From CADCWK01 sp965218235 (GTDB taxonomy: Bacteria > Chloroflexota > Chloroflexia > Thermomicrobiales > UBA6265): a stretch of 64,000 nt of DNA. The notes beneath the pieces are model-generated. The model saw only the letters and a list, made by a program, of their open reading frames with translations. It did no database searches and was not told where the DNA came from. This document shows, in pieces, positions 1 through 8,748 of this stretch. The number at the start of each line of letters is the position of its first letter. Position 1 is the stretch's first letter. Location of the stretch: positions 1,798,001 to 1,862,000 of the forward strand of contig OZ244596.1 of NCBI GenBank assembly GCA_965218235.1. The letters are read 5' to 3'. The position numbers and the translations under genes are program-made.

Positions 1-126
1 AAGCAGGCGGCGTACGGCATCTGTCCAACGACGGACGGTGTCGATCCGCGCCGCCGGATCGTGATGCGAGCTGGGTTCGGGGTGGAACGGCGGTCGGGGG
101 ACCACCGGTACAGGGGGAAGTCAAGA

Positions 127-1401
127 GTGAACAGCGCAGTGGGTCAGCAAGGCATGATCGCGTCCCGGATGACTGGCGGGGGGGGCAGCGCCCGCCGGTC
201 CAGCGTTGCCGGACGGATGATGCTCATCGTCGTGATCATGCTCACCACCATCATGTCGGTGGGCGGTTCGTTCGCTCATCCACGCTCGGCCGCCGCGCAG
301 GACGATGGAACGACCTTCCAGGGGTTCGCCAGCCAGTGGTCCGCGCCGACGACGGTCTACGTTCCGGCGACCGGCCAGAGCATCGATGGCTGGTTCCTCG
401 ACATGTGGCGGGAGAACGGCTCGGCCAGTGTCTTCGGGAACCCGATTACTCCGGAAATCACCCGTGACGATGGGTCGGTCGTGCAGTACTACGAGTTCGC
501 TCGCTTCGAGTACTGGCCCAACGGCGACGCAGACGGCAACGTGATTACGCTCGGTCACGTCGGTGAGGATCTTCGCCCGGCCGTCGTGCCGCGGATGGCG
601 ATCGGCGGCAAGTCTGGCAAGGCTGCTCAGCTGACGAAGCTCGCGATGGCCTGGCAGCCGCTTCCGGACAACCAGATCAAGGCCGATTCCGACTCTTACC
701 TGTACGTCTCCGAGACCGGCCACAGCATCTACGACGGATTTCTCGCCTTCTGGCAGAACACCGGCCTGCAGTGGTATCTCGGCAACCCGGTCTCCGAGGA
801 ATACGTCGTCGACAAGGTCCACTACCAGGTCTTCGAGCGCGGCCAGTTGCGCTGGGAGCAGGGTGGCGACATCACGATGGTGCCGGTCGGGGATCTGCTG
901 GCCGAAAAGCAGCAGCTCTCCCAGGACGGAACCGCGCAGGGCGACATTCCGACCTATGACGAGGCGCTGTTCGTCCCGCCGGCCCCGCCGACGATGGACG
1001 AAATCGTCGCCGACGCGGGGGCCGACCCGAACGGCGAGCGCTGGATCGACGTTAGCCTGACCGACGAGTACCTCACGGCGTATCAGGGCGACACGGTCAT
1101 CCTGGAGACCTACATCAGCTCCGGCAAGCCCGGTTACGAGACGCCGGCGGGCGAGTTCTTCATCAACTCGAAGCTCCCCGTGCAGGATATGGAGGGGGTG
1201 ATCGGCGGCGAATACTACGACGTGCCGAGCGTGCCGGACGTCATGTACTTCACCAATGTCGGTCACGCGATTCACGGTACCTACTGGCATAACAACTTCG
1301 GCAACCCGATGTCCCACGGCTGCATCAACGTCCCGCTCGACCTCGCGCACTTCCTCTACGAGTGGGCCCCGGTCAACACCCGGGTCGAGATCCACTACTA
1401 G
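127..1401 (+). CDS. Secreted or membrane-anchored L,D-transpeptidase (YkuD) with two FGNP-type repeats
   Basis: The protein (424 aa from GTG 127) probably makes 3-3 cross-links in, or attaches proteins to, peptidoglycan outside the membrane. The C-terminal 120 residues carry the YkuD signature: an IHGT histidine (His383) followed by SHGCIN with the catalytic Cys399. A hydrophobic segment at about residues 31-50 ending near SAAAQ looks like a signal peptide or anchor. Residues 60-270 hold two similar copies of a module (ATGQSIDGWF...FGNPIT and ETGHSIYDGF...LGNPVS) resembling the aromatic repeats common in secreted Chloroflexota proteins. GTG 127 is chosen because GGGGGAAG (113-120) lies six bases upstream; the frame is open back to GTG 61. 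The last base of the TAG stop belongs to the IS630 element. The enzyme family is certain; its substrate is not. Confidence 0.9.
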   Translation: MNSAVGQQGMIASRMTGGGGSARRSSVAGRMMLIVVIMLTTIMSVGGSFAHPRSAAAQDDGTTFQGFASQWSAPTTVYVPATGQSIDGWFLDMWRENGSASVFGNPITPEITRDDGSVVQYYEFARFEYWPNGDADGNVITLGHVGEDLRPAVVPRMAIGGKSGKAAQLTKLAMAWQPLPDNQIKADSDSYLYVSETGHSIYDGFLAFWQNTGLQWYLGNPVSEEYVVDKVHYQVFERGQLRWEQGGDITMVPVGDLLAEKQQLSQDGTAQGDIPTYDEALFVPPAPPTMDEIVADAGADPNGERWIDVSLTDEYLTAYQGDTVILETYISSGKPGYETPAGEFFINSKLPVQDMEGVIGGEYYDVPSVPDVMYFTNVGHAIHGTYWHNNFGNPMSHGCINVPLDLAHFLYEWAPVNTRVEIHY

Positions 1402-1444
1402 AGCGGGTATCAGAAGGGTTGACGGGTGGGGATAGGCTAGGGGT

Positions 1445-2397
1445 ATGCCCGCCGCGTACTCCCGCGATCTCCGTGAACGGCTGCTCCGCGCCCATGACGC
1501 CGGCCTGAGCGATGCCGAGATCGCCCGCACCCTCGGCGTCAGCGCCCGCACGCTGAGCCGCTACCGGGCGCTGGTGCGTCATGGGGCGTCGCTCGATCCC
1601 AAGCCGATTCCCGGCCGACCACGCCAGGCGACCCCCGAGCAGGAGGCCCGGCTCATCGCGCAGGTTACTGATTGTCCGGACGCCACGCTGGCCGAGCACC
1701 GGGACCGGCTCGCCGACGAGCACGGCGTATCCGTGAGCCGCTCGACCGTCGGACGCATCCTCCGTCGGCACGGCCTGCCGCTCAAAAAACGTCCCAGATC
1801 GCCACCGAGCGGCGGCCGGAGCAACGGGCGGAGTGGCAGGAGCGGATGACGGACGTGCCGGCCGACGACCTGGTGTTCCTAGATGAAACCAGCACGCAGA
1901 TCACGATGACGCGGACACGGGGCCGGGCTCCCCGTGGCGTTCGTTTGACCGAGGCGGTCCCGCGCAATCACGGCGACAACCTAACGCTGCTGGCGGCAAT
2001 CGGAATCGATGGGGTCAAGGCGCCGCTGGTGTTTCCTCAAGCCGTGAACGGCGACATCTTCAGCCAGTGGGTGCGTGACTGGCTCGTGCCGACGCTACGG
2101 CCGGGGCAGATCGTCGTCCAGGACAACCTGTCGGTGCACCGGGACGCGCGGGCCCGGACGGCGATCGAGGCGGCGGGGTGCCGGCTGGAGTTCCTGCCGG
2201 TGTATTCGCCGGACCTCAACCCGAGCGAGTTGGTCTTCGCGCCGCTCAAGGGCCACCTCCGCGGCGCCAAGGCCCGAACCCCGGACGCGGTGATCGACGC
2301 GATCGGCACGGGACTGGACCAGGTGACACCGGCCCAGCTCCGCGGGTACTACCGCCACTGCGGCTACCACCTCAGCGGATCAGGACAACCCTTGTGA
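1445..2397 (+). CDS. IS630-family transposase, made by -1 frameshifting
   Basis: The first frame (ATG 1445 to 1849) encodes the DNA-binding half: two helix-turn-helix units (LSDAEIARTLGVSARTLSRY, then a PGRP linker and a second winged-helix-like unit). The second frame, read from about 1789 to the stop at 2395-2397, encodes the DDE catalytic half: FLDET (first Asp), VVQDNLSVH (second Asp) and NPSE (Glu), the usual IS630 order. The frames are joined by a -1 shift at six A residues (1784-1789), giving a fusion of about 317 aa, near normal for the family. The second frame has no good start of its own before its catalytic region, which supports frameshifting over two separate proteins. A disabling mutation is the alternative, but a shift exactly at an A-run is typical of this family. 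Confidence 0.88.
1784..1789 (+). other. A6 slippery site for -1 frameshifting
   Basis: In frame one the codons are CTC AAA AAA CGT. Slipping back one base reads on as ACG TCC CAG into the catalytic frame. The A-run sits where the two transposase frames overlap. No downstream stem was worked out in detail. Confidence 0.7.
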
Positions 2398-2426
2398 CCG
2401 CCGCTCTAGGCATCACGCTCCGACGA

Positions 2427-2481
2427 ACAACGAGGAACGCCGCCCGACTCAATATCAGAGTCGGGCGGCGTTCCTCGTTGT
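2427..2481 (+). terminator. Perfect 24-bp stem hairpin, probable terminator of the L,D-transpeptidase gene
   Basis: Arms 2427-2450 and 2458-2481 are exact reverse complements around a 7-base loop (AATATCA). There is no long U-tract, only a mixed TCTCGTCT. Removing the IS630 element puts this hairpin about 25 bp after the transpeptidase stop codon, the expected terminator position; today it lies 1 kb away behind the transposase. Confidence 0.7.
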
Positions 2482-2577
2482 CTCGTCTGATCGCCAGCAC
2501 CCGGACGGCCTCCGCTCGTAGGGGCGATCGCCTTGGTCGCGGCGTCGGTGACGGCGGGTTAGGGACGGCACCTGATC

Positions 2578-2744
2578 GTAGGGGTGATCCCTTGTGGTCG
2601 ACCGGCCGCCGCAGGGGCCATAGCCCCGCAGGGCGATAACCCTGCCCGGAAACGACCTGTTACCTTGGACGGCTGCCCCCGGCCACCGGGACCACTTTGC
2701 GGCATGGCGCCTGGCGGCGCGGACAAGGCAAGCCATGTCCCTAC
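2578..2744. repeat. REP-like inverted-pair intergenic repeat
   Basis: The left end reads GTAGGGGTGATCCC followed by a CCGGCCGCCGCAGGGGCC core. The right end, read on the other strand, begins GTAGGGACATGGCTTGCC with a GCGCCGCCAGGCGCC core. This matches the family also seen at 21441-21657, 33161-33507, 56703-56815 and 62761-62976. A further GTAGGGGCGATCG start lies at 2518. The rest of 2482-2911 has no supported gene. Confidence 0.6.
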
Positions 2745-2911
2745 GGTGAAGGGCGGCAGATGGGTGCGGGCGGCAGATGGGCAAGTCGTCGCGCATCCCG
2801 AAAGAGTACGGTTGGCTGGTTTTAGTTCCGGGCGCCAGTGTGAGAAACCACCAGCCCCGCCGGTGCAGCGAACCCGCGGGGCCAACGGCGGCTACGGTTG
2901 TTCGGCAAACG

Positions 2912-3841
2912 TCAGCGCTTCCGGGCCCGCGGGTCGAATGCGTCGCGGAGACCGTCGCCGACGAGGTTGAAGCTCAGGACGGTGATGAAGATCGCCAGGC
3001 CGGGGAAGAGCGTCAGCCACCAGGCGCCGGAGATTAGGTCGCGCTGGCCGTCCTGCAGGACGTTGCCCCAGCTCGGGTCGGGCGGCTGCACCCCGAGGCC
3101 GAGATAACTCAGGCTGGCCTCCAGCAGGATGGCCGCCGACAGCCAGAGCGTCGTCTGGACGATGATCACCGCCAGCGTGTTCGGGAACAGATGGCGAAAC
3201 ATGATCCGGGTCGACGGGGCGCCGATCGAGCGGGCCGCCGTGACGTACTCCTGGTTCTTGAGCGCGAGGAACTGCCCCCGTACCAGGCGCGCCGTCCCGG
3301 ACCACGACGTCACGCCGATCACGATGATCGTCGTCTCCAGCGATGGCTGGAACAGGGCGGCGGCGGTGATGAGCAGCAGGATTTGCGGAACCGCCAGCAG
3401 GATGTCGGTTGTCCGCATGACTAGCTGATCGACGATGCCGCCGAAGAAGCCGGCCAGGGCGCCAAGGGCGATCCCGATCGTCATGACGATCACCACGGCG
3501 GCGAGGCCGACGGACAGTGAGACGCGCGTCCCGACGATCACCCGGGCCCAGAGGTCGCGGGTGTTGCGGTCCGTCCCGAGCCAGTGCTCAGCCGAGGGCG
3601 GCGTGTTGCGCAGACCGGGTGTGAGCTTGTTCGGGTCCTGCCCGGCGATCAGCGGCGCGAAGATCGCGACCAGGTAGAGCAGGATGATGACGACCAACCC
3701 GACCATCGCCAGGTGGTTCTGGGCGAGACGGTGCATGATCTGAAATCGCCGTACCGGGACGGCCCGGGCGAGCGGGCCGTCGTCGGCGGTGTCCCGCATG
3801 GAGATGGAGGTTCTGGCGAGCGTCGATTCCGGTTGCGCCAC
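2912..3841 (-). CDS. ABC transporter permease, dipeptide/oligopeptide type (DppC/OppC-like)
   Basis: Inner-membrane permease of 309 aa for uptake of peptides or other solutes handled by family-5 binding proteins. It has the OppC-type N-terminal helix (MVGLVVIILLYLVAIFAPLIA), a GTDRNTRDLWARVI segment, further membrane helices and the EAA loop (EYVTAARSIGA...IMFRHLFPN) that contacts the ATPase. It ends with the FDPRARKR tail typical of DppC. The start is GTG, with GGAGGATCCC immediately upstream. It is the last gene of a minus-strand cluster after the DppB-like permease (63-bp gap) and two binding proteins. No ATPase gene follows; a repeat region comes next. Confidence 0.9.
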   Translation of the reverse strand: MAQPESTLARTSISMRDTADDGPLARAVPVRRFQIMHRLAQNHLAMVGLVVIILLYLVAIFAPLIAGQDPNKLTPGLRNTPPSAEHWLGTDRNTRDLWARVIVGTRVSLSVGLAAVVIVMTIGIALGALAGFFGGIVDQLVMRTTDILLAVPQILLLITAAALFQPSLETTIIVIGVTSWSGTARLVRGQFLALKNQEYVTAARSIGAPSTRIMFRHLFPNTLAVIIVQTTLWLSAAILLEASLSYLGLGVQPPDPSWGNVLQDGQRDLISGAWWLTLFPGLAIFITVLSFNLVGDGLRDAFDPRARKR

Positions 3842-3904
3842 GGGATCCTCCGGGTGACGAGACGAGATGAGACGAGCGGGCTGATCGGGACATGACCGGC
3901 GGGA

Positions 3905-4885
3905 TCAGCCGCCGGCGCCACCGGTCAGCTTGACCCGCGGGTCGATCAGGACGTAGACGAAGTCGACGAGGACGCTGACGATCATCACCGCCGCACCGGC
4001 GAACAGCGTCACCCCGAGGATGACCGGGTAGTCACGCCGGCCAATCGCCTGGTAGGCGAGGTCGCCCAGACCCGGCCAGGCGAAGATCTGCTCGATGATG
4101 ACCGCGCCACTCAGGATCTGGGGCAACTGAAGTCCGATCACGGTGATCATCGGGATAAGGGCATTGCGCAGGGCATGGCGGTAGAGGACCGGCCGCGGTC
4201 CCAGCCCCTTGGCCCGAGCGACTGTGACATAATCCTGGTTGATCACTTCGAGCATCGCCGAGCGCATGAAACGGGCGAAGTAGGCGATGCTCGGCAGGGC
4301 AAGGACGATTACCGGCAGGATGAAGTACTCGATCCGCTCGGGAAAACCGGTCCTCGCCTGATTCGAGCTCAGGACCGGCAGCCAGCCGAGCTGAACGCCG
4401 ATCCAGACCTGGAGCAGCAGCGCCAGCCAGAAGTTCGGCACCGCCAGCCCGATGAACGAGCCAACCGTGACGAGGTGGTCGGGCAGGCTGTACTGGCGGG
4501 TCGCCGAGAGGATCCCGATCGGGATCGCGAGCGAGAGCGCGATGAACAGCGAGATGCCCTGGAGCTGGATGGTGCCCCACATCCGGTTGGTGATCAGGTG
4601 GAGGACCCGCTCGTTGTTGAAGCTGTAGGAGCGGCCGAAGTCGCCCTGAGCGACGTTGCCCAGCCAGCGAAGGTACTGCACCGGCAACGGTTGGTCGAGG
4701 CCAAAGTTCTTCCGGGCCTGATCCAGCACCTCGGGACGGGTGGCTGCCTGTGGCCCGACCAACGCCAGAACCGGGTCGCCGGGGGCGGCGTGAATCATCC
4801 CGAACATCAGGATGCTCAGGCCGATCAGCAACGGAATCACGAGCAGGATGCGACGGATCAGGTAGGCGCCGGTGTCACCATTCAT
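3905..4885 (-). CDS. ABC transporter permease, dipeptide/oligopeptide type (DppB/OppB-like)
   Basis: A 326-aa membrane protein that should pair with the DppC-like subunit downstream. It opens with the DppB signature (LIRRILLVIPLLIGLSILMF...HAAPGDP) and has six predicted membrane segments. The EAA loop reads DYVTVARAKGLG...LYRHALRNALIP, and the LIDPRVKL C-terminus is typical of the family. ATG 4885 is preceded by GAGGTC. It lies 72 bp after the binding-protein gene, so it is probably co-transcribed. The substrate cannot be read from the permease; peptides, nickel chelates or sugars are all used within this family. Confidence 0.92.
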   Translation of the reverse strand: MNGDTGAYLIRRILLVIPLLIGLSILMFGMIHAAPGDPVLALVGPQAATRPEVLDQARKNFGLDQPLPVQYLRWLGNVAQGDFGRSYSFNNERVLHLITNRMWGTIQLQGISLFIALSLAIPIGILSATRQYSLPDHLVTVGSFIGLAVPNFWLALLLQVWIGVQLGWLPVLSSNQARTGFPERIEYFILPVIVLALPSIAYFARFMRSAMLEVINQDYVTVARAKGLGPRPVLYRHALRNALIPMITVIGLQLPQILSGAVIIEQIFAWPGLGDLAYQAIGRRDYPVILGVTLFAGAAVMIVSVLVDFVYVLIDPRVKLTGGAGG

Positions 4886-4957
4886 GGGCGGGACCTCATC
4901 ACGTCGGGCTCGAAGCGGGGTGACGGAACCTGTTCCCGGCGGGTCTCCCGCACGGCG

Positions 4958-6691
4958 CTAGACGGTCGCGGCGACGTCGTTCATCGTCATATCCGGCAAC
5001 GTCCGGAAGATCCCGCCTTCGAGATTACTCAGGGTATAGCCGGTGTACGTGTCGCTCACCACGGAGATATAGGGTCGATACCAGGCCCAGTGCATTGGCA
5101 CATTCTCGTGCAGGAGGTGCTGGATCTGCGACCAGACTGGCCGGGAGACTTCCTGGTCGAGGATCTGGCGGGCCTGCTCAAGCAGCGCGTCCAACTCTGG
5201 GGTGCTGAACCCGGTGTGGTTGGCGACGCCGGTGCTGTGGAACTGGTCGAACAGGTCAGCCGGATTCGCGATCGCGCCGGCGAACTCGCCTGTGCTCAAC
5301 TGGAAATCCCTGGTCACCGTCAGCCGCTCGGTGAGGGTAGCCCATTCGATCGACGTGAAGGTGATGTTCACGCCCAGCGCCTGCAGGTCGGCCTGGACCC
5401 GGACGCACCAGTCCTCCCGCAGAATGTTGCCGGAATTGGTGATCATCTCGTAGGTCTGACCAACCATACCGTTCGCCTCGAACACCGCGCGAGCGGCCTC
5501 CGGATCGTGCGAAATGGGGACGAGCGTGGAGTCGTACGCCCAGGACCCTGGCGCGATCGGGCCGAGTCCGGCCTGGCCGAGTCCAAGCAGCGAATCCTGG
5601 ACGTAGCTCTCGACATCGACCGCCATCGCGACGGCGCGGCGGACCTCTGCCTTGTCGAATGGCGGGACGCGGCAGTTGAAGACTGTGCCATCAGGGGAGT
5701 TGAATGGTGGTACCAGGATGGTCAGGTTGCCGGTTGCCTGGAGCTGGTCGGTCAGTGTCGGCGAGGCATAGAGCGAGCCGTCGATCTCACCTGTCTGGAG
5801 CGCGTTGGCCAGTGTCGATGCGTCGGCGATGACCCGGTGCGTGAAGGACTGGATGGCCGGCTTGCCAGTCTCCCAGAAGTGGGGGTTGGCGGTGGCGATG
5901 AAATCCGCACTGACCTCCCAGCTCTGGAAGACGTACGGCCCGGCCCCGATCGGTTGGGAGAAGAACGGCGCCGCCGACGTCTGATCCAGGGGCTGACCGT
6001 CGAGCTGGGCCTTCGGGACGACGGAGACGAAGCGCAGATTGTAGAGGAACGAGGCGTCCGGCTGGAACAGCGTGATCCGCAGTGTCTTCGGATCGACGAC
6101 CTCGATGCCGGAAACACCGGTCGCGGCGCCAACGAAGGGTGTTCCGGAGGCCGGCGTGCCGTTGGTCGGAGATGTGCCCGAGCCGGTGAACTCCGGCGCG
6201 CCGATGATCGCGGTGAACTTGCTGGCGTTCTGCGAGGCGGTCGCCGGGTTGAGGATCCCTTCGATCGTGAACTTCACGTCATCGGCCGTGACATCGGTGC
6301 CATCCGAGAACGTCGCATTCGGCTGGATCGTGAACGTGAACGTGAGGCCATCGACCTCCCAGGAGGCGGCGAGACCGGGCGTCGGGCCGTAGGTCTGCGG
6401 GTCGGGCCGGATGAACTCGTCGAACAGCATCTTGGAGCGCCAGACGCTCTCCGAGTCGTTGGCCACGAACGGGTTGAGCGAGAAGGCTTCGCCGAGCGTG
6501 CCGATGAGGATGGTCGAGCCGCCATCCTGAACAAGCGACACCGGGAGCATCTGGCCACGCGGTCCGGCGGCCGCGAGCCGGCCGTCGGCGACGGTGAGGG
6601 CGAACAGGCCGGCGGCCGACCCGCCGATGAGGGTGCGCCGGTCGAGGCGTTGGGCAAGCAGGTCGCGCGTGGCGCGCAGCGTGTCGGACAT
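4958..6691 (-). CDS. ABC transporter substrate-binding protein, family 5 (peptide type), Tat-exported
   Basis: Extracytoplasmic solute receptor of 577 aa. The N-terminus (LDRRTLIGGSAAGLFAL) has a twin-arginine pair followed by a hydrophobic stretch, so Tat export is likely. The mature part has SBP_bac_5 features: PGLAASWEVDG..., FTIQPNATFSDGTDVTADD, the KTLRITLFQPD strand and the C-terminal PMHWAWYRPYISVVSDTYTGY. ATG 6691 is chosen over the more upstream ATG 6733 because GGAGGA precedes it by six bases. Its own sigma70-type promoter lies at 6893-6921, leaving a leader of about 195 nt. It is a clear paralogue of the next gene upstream. Confidence 0.92.
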   Translation of the reverse strand: MSDTLRATRDLLAQRLDRRTLIGGSAAGLFALTVADGRLAAAGPRGQMLPVSLVQDGGSTILIGTLGEAFSLNPFVANDSESVWRSKMLFDEFIRPDPQTYGPTPGLAASWEVDGLTFTFTIQPNATFSDGTDVTADDVKFTIEGILNPATASQNASKFTAIIGAPEFTGSGTSPTNGTPASGTPFVGAATGVSGIEVVDPKTLRITLFQPDASFLYNLRFVSVVPKAQLDGQPLDQTSAAPFFSQPIGAGPYVFQSWEVSADFIATANPHFWETGKPAIQSFTHRVIADASTLANALQTGEIDGSLYASPTLTDQLQATGNLTILVPPFNSPDGTVFNCRVPPFDKAEVRRAVAMAVDVESYVQDSLLGLGQAGLGPIAPGSWAYDSTLVPISHDPEAARAVFEANGMVGQTYEMITNSGNILREDWCVRVQADLQALGVNITFTSIEWATLTERLTVTRDFQLSTGEFAGAIANPADLFDQFHSTGVANHTGFSTPELDALLEQARQILDQEVSRPVWSQIQHLLHENVPMHWAWYRPYISVVSDTYTGYTLSNLEGGIFRTLPDMTMNDVAATV

Positions 6692-6892
6692 CGGAATTCC
6701 TCCAATGCGAGCGGTCCCGACGATGACCGACACCGGTCAGGCGGGACGACCCATGGTCCGTCCCCGAACTGGTCTCCGCGCGTTGGAGGTCAATTCGAGG
6801 CGGTTCGCCGTCCTGCCCCGTTACGGTTGGCCACCGGGTGGCGCCGGACGAGCCAGGGCCGTTATCGCGATTCGCCTTTCGAAAGCTGATGC

Positions 6893-6921
6893 AGCCTAGC
6901 AACCGGCCTGAGGCCTGTCAA
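6893..6921 (-). promoter_or_regulatory. Sigma70-type promoter of the first binding-protein gene
   Basis: On the minus strand TTGACA (6916-6921), a 17-base spacer and TAGGCT (6893-6898). The block CGGTTGCTAGGCTGC at the -10 end is identical in the promoter at 8954-8982. The spacer contains the palindrome GGCCTGAGGCC. Confidence 0.75.
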
Positions 6922-6981
6922 CGCTGGGTGGCCAGCGAAGGGGCCGGCGGCGGATCCCCCGGACGCGACTCATGCGGATGA

Positions 6982-7029
6982 GCGGGTGAACGGACGACCG
7001 GCGGAATTGCCGATCGTCCGTTCACCCGC
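6982..7029 (-). terminator. Hairpin terminator of the second binding-protein gene
   Basis: Perfect 16-bp arms at 6982-6997 and 7014-7029 (GCGGGTGAACGGACGA and its complement) with a 16-base loop, starting about 10 bp after the stop of the gene ending at 7039. No U-tract follows. It separates the two paralogous binding-protein transcripts. Confidence 0.7.
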
Positions 7030-7038
7030 GTCGATGGA

Positions 7039-8748
7039 TCACGCGGTCGTAGTCATGTCCGGGAGGGAGCGGAAGAGGCCGCCGTCGCCGAGGGCCAGCG
7101 TGTAGCCGGTGTACGTGTCCTTGACGACGGAGATGAACGGCCGGTACCACGCCCAGTGCATCGGCACGTCCTGCATCAGAATCTGCTGCACCTGCGACCA
7201 GATCGGCTTGGCGGCTTCCTGATCGAGGGTCGCGCGACCCTGTTCGAGCAGGGCGTCGAGCTCCGGCGTGCTGTAGCCGGTGTAGTTGGTGGCGCCGGTG
7301 CTGTGGAACTGATCGAACAAGTCGTTCGGATCGAGCGTGGCGCCGGCGAAATCGCCCGCGTCGAGTTGGAAGTCGTGACTCGTCATCCGTCCGACGACCG
7401 TGGTGTACTCGATCGGGGTGAACGTGATGTTCACACCGAGTGCCTGAAGGTCGGCCTGGACGCGGATGCACCAGTCCTCGCGCAGGACGTTCCCCGAGTT
7501 GGTCATGATCTCGTACGTCTGCCCGACCATGCCGTTTGCCTCGAAGACGGCCTTCGCTCCAGTGGGGTCATACGGAATCGCCGTCAGGGTCGAGTCATAC
7601 GCCCACAGATCCGGCGCGACCGGGCCGAGGCCAGCCTGGCCTAGTCCAAGCAGCGAATCCCGGACATAGCTCTCGACGTCGACCGCCATCGCGAATGCGC
7701 GGCGGACTTCTGCCTTGTCGAATGGCGGGACGCGGCAGTTGAACACCGTTCCGTTCGGTGCGCTGAATGCCGGGACTTCGACCGTGAGGTTGCCGACCGC
7801 CTTCAACTGATCGGTGACCGTGGGCACCGCGTAGAGCGAGCCATCGATCTCACCGGACTGCAGCGCGTTGGCGATCGTCGCGGCATCGGTGATCGCCCGA
7901 TGGGTGAAGGTGCCGATGGTCGGCTTGCCGGTGTCCCAGTAGTCTGGGTTCGCGGTGGCGATGAAGTCAGCCCCGACGCTCCAGCTCTGGAAGACGTACG
8001 GACCGGCGCCGACCGGAGCCGTGAAGAAGGGCGCGGTCGATGTCCGGTCGAGGGGCTGACCTTCGAGCTGCGCCTTTGGCACGACGTAGACGTAGTGCAG
8101 GCTATAGAGGAAGGACGCATCTGGCCGAGCCAGCGTGATGCGGAGCGTCTTCGGATCGACGACCTCGATGCCGGAGACGCCCGTCGGGGAGCCAACGAAC
8201 GACGCGTCTGGTGTGCCGCCCGCCGGCGTGCCCGCCACCGGACTGGCAACCATCGTCGTGCCGGTTCCCTGGAACTCCGGGACGCCGTAGATCGCCGCGA
8301 ACCGGTTGGCGTTCTCCGAAGCGGTCTCCGGCGTCAGGATGCCCTCGATCGTGAACTTGACGTCATCGGCCGTGACATCGGTGCCATCGTGGAACCGGGC
8401 GTTGGGTTGAATGGCGAAGGTGAAGGTCAGGCCCTCGATCTCCCATGACGCGGCCAAGCCCGGAGCCGCTCCGGCCGTCGCATAGTCCAGCCGGACGAAC
8501 TGATCGAAGATCATCTCGGCTCGCCAGTTGCTCTCCGACTCGTTGGCGGCGAACGGGTTCTGCGTGGTCGATTCGCCCAGCGAGCCGATGATGATGGATG
8601 ACCCGTCGCCCTGCCGGACCGGAGCGGCGCCGGACTGTCGCGGCCAGGCCGCGATGGCGAGGGCGCCGGCGGCGCTCCCGCCGACGAGGGTGCGGCGGTC
8701 AAGGCGTTTGGCGAGCAGATCACGCATGGCGGGCAGGTCCTCGGACAT
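7039..8748 (-). CDS. ABC transporter substrate-binding protein, family 5 (paralogue), Tat-exported
   Basis: A 569-aa solute receptor closely similar along its length to the 577-aa protein at 4958-6691; both share the LDRRTL-GGSAAG twin-arginine leader, FHDGTDVTADDVKFTIEGIL-type blocks and the PMHWAWYRPFISVV ending. The main differences are small insertions, for example a Gly/Thr/Pro-rich run after about residue 175. ATG 8748 follows GGAGGAAACTCA. Its promoter is at 8954-8982 and a strong hairpin follows its stop. The pair looks like a tandem duplication that gave the importer two receptors with different specificity. The ligand is unknown. Confidence 0.92.
   Translation of the reverse strand: MSEDLPAMRDLLAKRLDRRTLVGGSAAGALAIAAWPRQSGAAPVRQGDGSSIIIGSLGESTTQNPFAANESESNWRAEMIFDQFVRLDYATAGAAPGLAASWEIEGLTFTFAIQPNARFHDGTDVTADDVKFTIEGILTPETASENANRFAAIYGVPEFQGTGTTMVASPVAGTPAGGTPDASFVGSPTGVSGIEVVDPKTLRITLARPDASFLYSLHYVYVVPKAQLEGQPLDRTSTAPFFTAPVGAGPYVFQSWSVGADFIATANPDYWDTGKPTIGTFTHRAITDAATIANALQSGEIDGSLYAVPTVTDQLKAVGNLTVEVPAFSAPNGTVFNCRVPPFDKAEVRRAFAMAVDVESYVRDSLLGLGQAGLGPVAPDLWAYDSTLTAIPYDPTGAKAVFEANGMVGQTYEIMTNSGNVLREDWCIRVQADLQALGVNITFTPIEYTTVVGRMTSHDFQLDAGDFAGATLDPNDLFDQFHSTGATNYTGYSTPELDALLEQGRATLDQEAAKPIWSQVQQILMQDVPMHWAWYRPFISVVKDTYTGYTLALGDGGLFRSLPDMTTTA

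Larger units (their letters stand above)
1401..2406 (+). mobile_element. Complete IS630-family insertion sequence (1006 bp)
   Basis: The element is bounded by 21-bp imperfect terminal inverted repeats, left 1401-1421 (GAGCGGGTATCAGAAGGGTTG) given here only in part as GAGCGG...TCAGAAGGGTTG, and right 2386-2406, whose complement reads GAGCGG...TCACAAGGGTTG. TA dinucleotides at 1399-1400 and 2407-2408 are the duplicated target, as known for IS630/Tc1/mariner elements. It holds one transposase gene in two frames. Both ends, the TA duplication and the DDE residues look intact, so it may be active. Confidence 0.92.

Noticed and set aside
2427..2481. Small regulatory RNA or MITE from the 24-bp perfect hairpin
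   Set aside because: Its position after the ancestral stop codon makes a terminator the simpler reading, and no second copy is in the window.
4175..6889. Very long plus-strand open frame opposite the importer genes
   Set aside because: Its translation is Arg/Asp/Gly-rich without domains and mirrors the codon bias of the real minus-strand genes. The same applies to frames at 121-1551, 14662-17440, 18179-20852 and 61066-62865.
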